A stretch of 64,000 nt of DNA, taken from Neolentinus lepideus HHB14362 ss-1. Lineage: Eukaryota; Basidiomycota; Agaricomycetes; Gloeophyllales; Gloeophyllaceae. The notes beneath the pieces are model-generated. The model did no database searches. It was not told the origin of the DNA and saw only the letters and a program-made list of their open reading frames with translations. This document shows, one piece after another, positions 59,750 to 64,000 of this stretch (position 1 is its first letter; every line of letters begins with the position of its first letter). The position numbers were made by a program, and so were the translations under genes. Location of the stretch: assembly GCA_001632425.1 (NCBI GenBank), contig KV425562.1, forward strand, positions 15,017 to 79,016. Direction: 5' to 3'.

Positions 59750-61505
59750 ATGGCGGTAAATGGTAATGTGATACGGAATGGCGCACCATTGCCGGACTTA
59801 TCGCATCATTTGTCGTCGGAAACCCGCAGTAGGATTCCAAACCCCATGAAAGCTATCTGGCGATTGGCCCAACGGACACCGGGTGTCATAAACATGGCCA
59901 ACGGTGCGTAGAGACGTGACATATCCTGCCATGCCGAAACAATCATGGTACTCATATTTCTTCCAGGGGACCCGCATCATACTCTGTACCCCATATCCGA
60001 GATAGCGTTCAAGGTGCCATCTATCTCCCACGCAGACCCCGTGAGCGCCTGGCGCACAGACGAAAGCAGCACCCAGACCTTCATCTCATCCAAGGATGAG
60101 TCTTGTGCTCTCAGTTTGCGAGAAGCGCTACAGTACGGCAGCGGGGTGGGCTTGCCTGAGGTACGAGAGGTCTTGCAACAGCTCACCGATCTCCTCCATG
60201 CGCCCACCGCCAACCATACCATTACCATGAGTCTAGGAAACGTGGATGCCGTGACGAAATGCTTCCGTCTCCTTGGAGACCCGGGTGAAGCGTTCCTAGC
60301 AGAGGAGTTTTCGTTTCCCGGAATGACGAATGCACCGCTGGCGCACAATATTCGATGGGTACCGGTAAGACTTGATAAAGAAGGTATGATCCCAGAAGAC
60401 CTAGAGCGAGTCCTCCGTGATTGGGATGAGAGCAAGCGAGGGAAACGTCCTCATGTGCTATATACCGTTCCGTATGTTTCCACAGAAAAGGTGACAGATA
60501 ACTGATAACCCAACGACTGGCAGGTGTGGGCAAAATCCGACAGGAAGTACTTTGACGCTAGACAGACGAAAAGACATTTACGATATCGCATGTCGGTGGG
60601 ACTTGATCATCCTCGAAGACGGTAAGAACCAAAGTCTTGCTAATTGCGCAGGTAACTCAAGTGGACTCCAGATCCATATTATTTCCTTCAATACGACAAA
60701 CCTCCAATGAAAGCAGAAGACATTGAAAAGGACGGGTTTGCCAAGACGTTTGCCCGCAGCCTCGTACCCTCTTTCCTCTCACTTGACACCGAAGGTCGCG
60801 TTATGAGGATTGATAGGTGAGTGAAGTAAGTCAACAACGCTCTCGAAGTCTGGAGCCCGCGCATGCAGTTTCAGCAAAATCATTGCCCCTGGAATGCGCC
60901 TTGGTTGGATCACCAGCAACTCCGCCTTCGCACCGCACTTCGAGAACCTCATCGACTCGTCCACCCAACACCCACACGGTCTGGGGCAAGCTTTTGTAAC
61001 CGAAATGCTCGCCGGCAAAGGCGGGTGGCACATGGACGGTTTCGCCAGGTGGGTGAAGAGCCTCTGTGACGAGTATCAGCGGCGCAGGGATTTCCTGGCG
61101 AAGTTGTTCGACACGGAGCTGGGCGACTCTGGGTATGCAAGCGTCGAGATACCGGAGGCAGGGATGTTTCTTTGGATAAAGATAAATATCGATAAGCACC
61201 CAAAGTACCAGAAGGACGGTGCTGGACGGAGTAACATGCTGCTGCTGATGGAAGAGTTGTTCCAGAGGTTGCTTGAGGCCGGGGTCATGATGATGCCGGG
61301 CTACGTCTTCGAGATCATGGACGAAGATACTACTGATTCGGTGAATCATACACACGTCCTTTCTGGATCCTTCGTGACACAAGACTAATTGCAGGTCCTA
61401 TAGCGGTGCAATCATTTCCGGACGACATTTGCTGGAGACGAGGATACCATGGAAAAAGGGACGGGTGTATTCGGGAAGACTGTCAGGACGTTTTTCGAAA
61501 GCTGA
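59750..61505 (+). CDS. aromatic amino acid / 2-aminoadipate aminotransferase (Aro8-like)
   Basis: Six exons (59750-59903, 59967-60471, 60524-60621, 60672-60816, 60869-61340, 61404-61505) join to 491 residues, normal for fungal Aro8. This is a fold-type I pyridoxal-phosphate enzyme that transaminates Phe, Tyr, Trp or 2-aminoadipate with 2-oxoglutarate. Motifs: NPTGSTLTLDRRK after the P-C-G-Q splice, EDDPYYFLQY, the PLP-binding lysine in SFSKIIAPGMRLGW, and the carboxylate-binding Arg in HFRTTFAG within the last exon. Reading through the last intron would give a false stop at 61386-61388; splicing restores FAGDEDTMEKG. The gene is tail to tail with the next one, 70 bp apart. Confidence 0.93.
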
Positions 61506-61575
61506 AAGACACAACAAGAACAGGAGAAATATATAGCAGTCGCGGTGGAAGCAGTAGCTCACGACATAGACCAGA

Positions 61576-62441
61576 TCAGAGCTTCACGGTCCTAGGCCCA
61601 CTCGAGGGAAGCTCCAGATCAGTAGTACAGATGATCAAGGTGTCTTTCAGGCTTGGGAGCCTATGCTTATGGTTAACTTCCTGATAATCGTCACTCGCGA
61701 TCATATCCGCGAAATGAGTGATACTAGGATAATGGGCCATAGCGAACTCGTCCCACTGTGTCTTGTCGGCAACAAGAGAGCCCTCAGATGAGCTCTGGGA
61801 TGAGGCTGAGATAACGTTCCCGACAATCTTAGCGTCTCCACCACGGCGAGCGCCTATGGATTCTGCGAACGCCTAGCCAAAAAGTCAGAGACATCGACAG
61901 ATAATGTCAATAGCACGCACACCTTTCCGTACTTGAGATATTCGCTCTTCATCCCGGCATTGAATGCAAGAAGATTCAGCATAGTTACAGCCCCTGCGCC
62001 TTCAGCAATCTGAAACTTCTCTATCCATTGCAGCAGTTCGTCGGAGAGTTCCAGGCCTTGCGCAGACTCTGGCGAGCGGCCATGCCTCTTATCCAGAGAG
62101 CCCGTGAATGGCGGTACTGACCCGGGAGCGGGATGAAGCAGCGCCTGGTTCCGTCTCGCAAAGTCGGATAATAGTCGTGACGGAACGCCCACCTCTACTT
62201 TCCATTCTGCTGCCACTAATTTATTAATGCCTGAGTTTCCCAGACCAGACTGCCCTTGAAGTAAGAGCACAACGTCCCATTTGGTTTGATGAAGCTCAGA
62301 GGAGATGGAAGAAGGGGTGATGATCCAACGGTGAATCTTCGTTACGATTATTGGTTTTAGTGTCGAGTCTTGCACTAATCGATCAAAAAAGTAGGAGATG
62401 GGACTGTTGAGAGATAACAAATGTAGAGTGCAGACAGGCAT
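61576..62441 (-). CDS. conserved fungal protein, possible dimeric alpha/beta-barrel fold
   Basis: Exons 61923-62441 and 61576-61872 join to 271 residues. The protein starts MPVCTLHLLSL and contains WDVVLLLQG, LQWIEKF, GAVTMLNLLAFN and a later HYPSITHFADMIASDDYQEVNHKHR plus ALKDT-type ending. Two halves each carry a short beta-alpha-beta pattern of the kind seen in DUF1330/EthD-like dimeric barrels. No catalytic residues are recognised. Upstream in-frame codons exist, but the ATG at 62439-62441 starts the conserved-looking part. It is probably soluble and cytosolic. Confidence 0.7.
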
Positions 62442-62620
62442 CGTGTAATACTGGTCGCCCGGGGAGCCCAGCCCTCTTTGCCGTGCAGAACACACAACCA
62501 CATGGGTGGCGGTGCCGACCACCTGTGGCTTCGTTTGTCCCCGTGTGGCTGCAAGTAAATAAACAATGCAGACATTCCACACTTATGTACAAAATGCTGA
62601 CTAGAATTACAATTTCTCCG

Positions 62621-64000
62621 TCATGCGCTATAGATATTCTTTACAGGATACATCTTCGTCTCCGCCTTCGGTATCACATCATCATCCCCATACACCTTGG
62701 GCACCTTATACATCTTCGTGTCCACAGGCGTATCAATCCCTGTTGTCGTCGCACTAATAGTGGTTTTCGGCGTGGCAGTCCCCGCCCCGGCCTTGCTTGC
62801 CAAATTCGCCGCCTTCCCGTCCGGAATCTTGATGAACTCCATCTTCTCTCCACCCGCCTGGTCGACGATGAAATACCCCTTCCGCTCAAACTGGATGATA
62901 TCGCCCCTCTTCAGCCCGACCACATTCGCGTCCGCGAGCGCGTCCTCCCTGAACTCCGTCACGGGCGTCACGAAGTCCCCCAGCTCGTCGTTCTCCTCGA
63001 GCTTCTTCTTCGTGATGAGGTAGTCGTAGTCGAGGAGGACGACGGGGACGACAGCGCTGGACGCCTGCGGGAGCCAGTGGATCTTCTTGGACGTCTTCCG
63101 GAAGTCGCCGGCGAGGTGCAGCTCCATCTCGATCGCGGTGACGATCCCTGAATAGTCGACGGTCTTTGAGCGCACGATAGCGTTGCCCCAGTCCATCAAT
63201 GTGATCTAGTCGCCTCGTATTAACACAGTTGCGTACGGAATGAAAGGTAACGCACCTCCTCGTTATCAGCAAATGATAGAGCATCCTCCTGTTCAACGAG
63301 GACCTGAGAGGTGTATGTCGTCTGCTTCTCCCCAACCTCAGGATTCTTCTTGTGCTTCGGAAGAGACTTGACTTCAGGCGCCTCGGGGCCGCCCTTGATC
63401 GTCACACGCACCCTGCACCATCCGTCAGACCACCGCACTTTAAACTCAAAATCAAAGAAAGAAAACCAACATTTTATCCGTCGCGACGGCCCAGAACCGA
63501 GGCGCCACTGGGTCGATGACTTTCTTATTGATCGCCCAGATCGAGTCCCACTCCAGAGAGACGATCGCCTGCGACGGGCCTACCAGGAGCATGAATTGGC
63601 GGAGAGCCTCCACCGTCATACCGCGGCGCCGAATACCTACCACCGCCACCACCCAATCAGCCACGCCACTCGACCCATGAGACTCGACTCACCGCGCACT
63701 GTAGGGAACCGCGGGTCGTCCCAGCCGCGCACGAGGCCGCTGTCCACGAACCAATGCAGCTTCCGCTTCGAGAGAAGGGTGTACACGAAGTTGAGGCGGC
63801 TGAAGTCCCAGATGTGCACGGGCCGCAGGGCGAGCGCGGCGATCATCCAGGAGTACTGCGGGTTGCGGTCGCGGTACTCGTTCGTCCTGAGCGCGTGCGT
63901 GACACCCTCAAGCGAGTCCACGACGGGGCACGCAAAGTCGTACGTCGGGTAGATCTTCCATTTGTCGCTGCATACGAGTGTGAGTGAGCAATCGTTCAGC
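62621..64000 (-). CDS. GUS1: glutamyl-tRNA synthetase, cytosolic, 3' part
   Basis: Partial: the 5' part lies beyond the right edge. Exons seen are 63693-63967, 63471-63636, 63256-63412 and 62621-63205. The order is [24 protein letters not shown], then [11 protein letters not shown] (the KMSKS-type ATP loop, here SKRK), [18 protein letters not shown], then the beta-barrel anticodon-binding region ([41 protein letters not shown]). This is the eukaryotic/archaeal GluRS type, not the mitochondrial one. It charges tRNA-Glu in the cytosol. A Thr/Ala-rich linker and a terminal [18 protein letters not shown] segment end the protein. Confidence 0.95.

Noticed and set aside
60894..61388. Aminotransferase ending at the TAA near 61386
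   Set aside because: That stop lies inside an intron. Splicing to 61404 restores the conserved FRTTFAG segment.
62483..63151. 222-codon plus-strand frame over the glutamyl-tRNA synthetase end
   Set aside because: Antisense shadow of a well-identified gene. Composition (Arg/His/Leu) is that of a reversed coding strand.
1..64000. tRNA or rRNA genes
   Set aside because: No T-arm GTTCRANNC with paired stems and no rRNA-like sequence was found by eye. A covariance-model scan would be decisive.

Overview
The window is nuclear DNA from a filamentous fungus, most likely a basidiomycete of the mushroom class (Agaricomycetes). The evidence is dense genes cut by many 45-60 bp GT-AG introns, FunK1-type kinases, a fungal Helitron, and housekeeping genes in basidiomycete style. 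No rRNA, tRNA, CRISPR or bacterial-type feature was seen. Exon joins were worked out by hand; each multi-exon model called as complete sums to a whole number of codons.

Layout. 1-5.3 kb is AT-rich: the 3' part of a broken Helitron (helicase plus a ubiquitin-protease-like tail), palindromes, and a small inverted-repeat element. 6.2-18.1 kb holds two FunK1 kinase genes in direct orientation, duplicated with their flanks and separated by about 5.5 kb without a recognisable gene. The second copy has lost the kinase N-lobe by two in-frame deletions. 19.3-32.3 kb is a housekeeping block: COG6 (Golgi tethering), PDA1 (pyruvate dehydrogenase E1 alpha) and an ARMC8/Vid28-like armadillo protein on the minus strand, then a cysteine-tailed TMEM163/CDF-like membrane protein, a small hydrophilic protein and a family 8 glycosyltransferase on the plus strand. 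32.3-37.8 kb is gene-poor, with a FunK1 relic and local duplications, and ends at a Pho80/PCL-type cyclin gene.

40-48 kb is an accessory stretch. It has a hAT-like non-autonomous transposon with perfect 8-bp target duplications, two tandem O-methyltransferase genes whose third exons are almost identical (gene conversion), and two TA-flanked MITEs, one of which inserted after the methyltransferase duplication. 48.4-64 kb returns to ordinary genes: an F-box protein, a one-pass membrane protein, CTF18 (clamp-loader subunit) with two MluI boxes in its promoter, divergently a 1020-residue SAP-domain protein kinase with a WNK-like lysine position, an Aro8-type aminotransferase, a conserved protein, and the 3' part of cytosolic glutamyl-tRNA synthetase running off the right edge.

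The genes do not form one pathway. The most unusual items are the SAP-kinase, the protease-tailed Helitron, the truncated FunK1 copy, and the MITE and conversion history of the methyltransferase pair.
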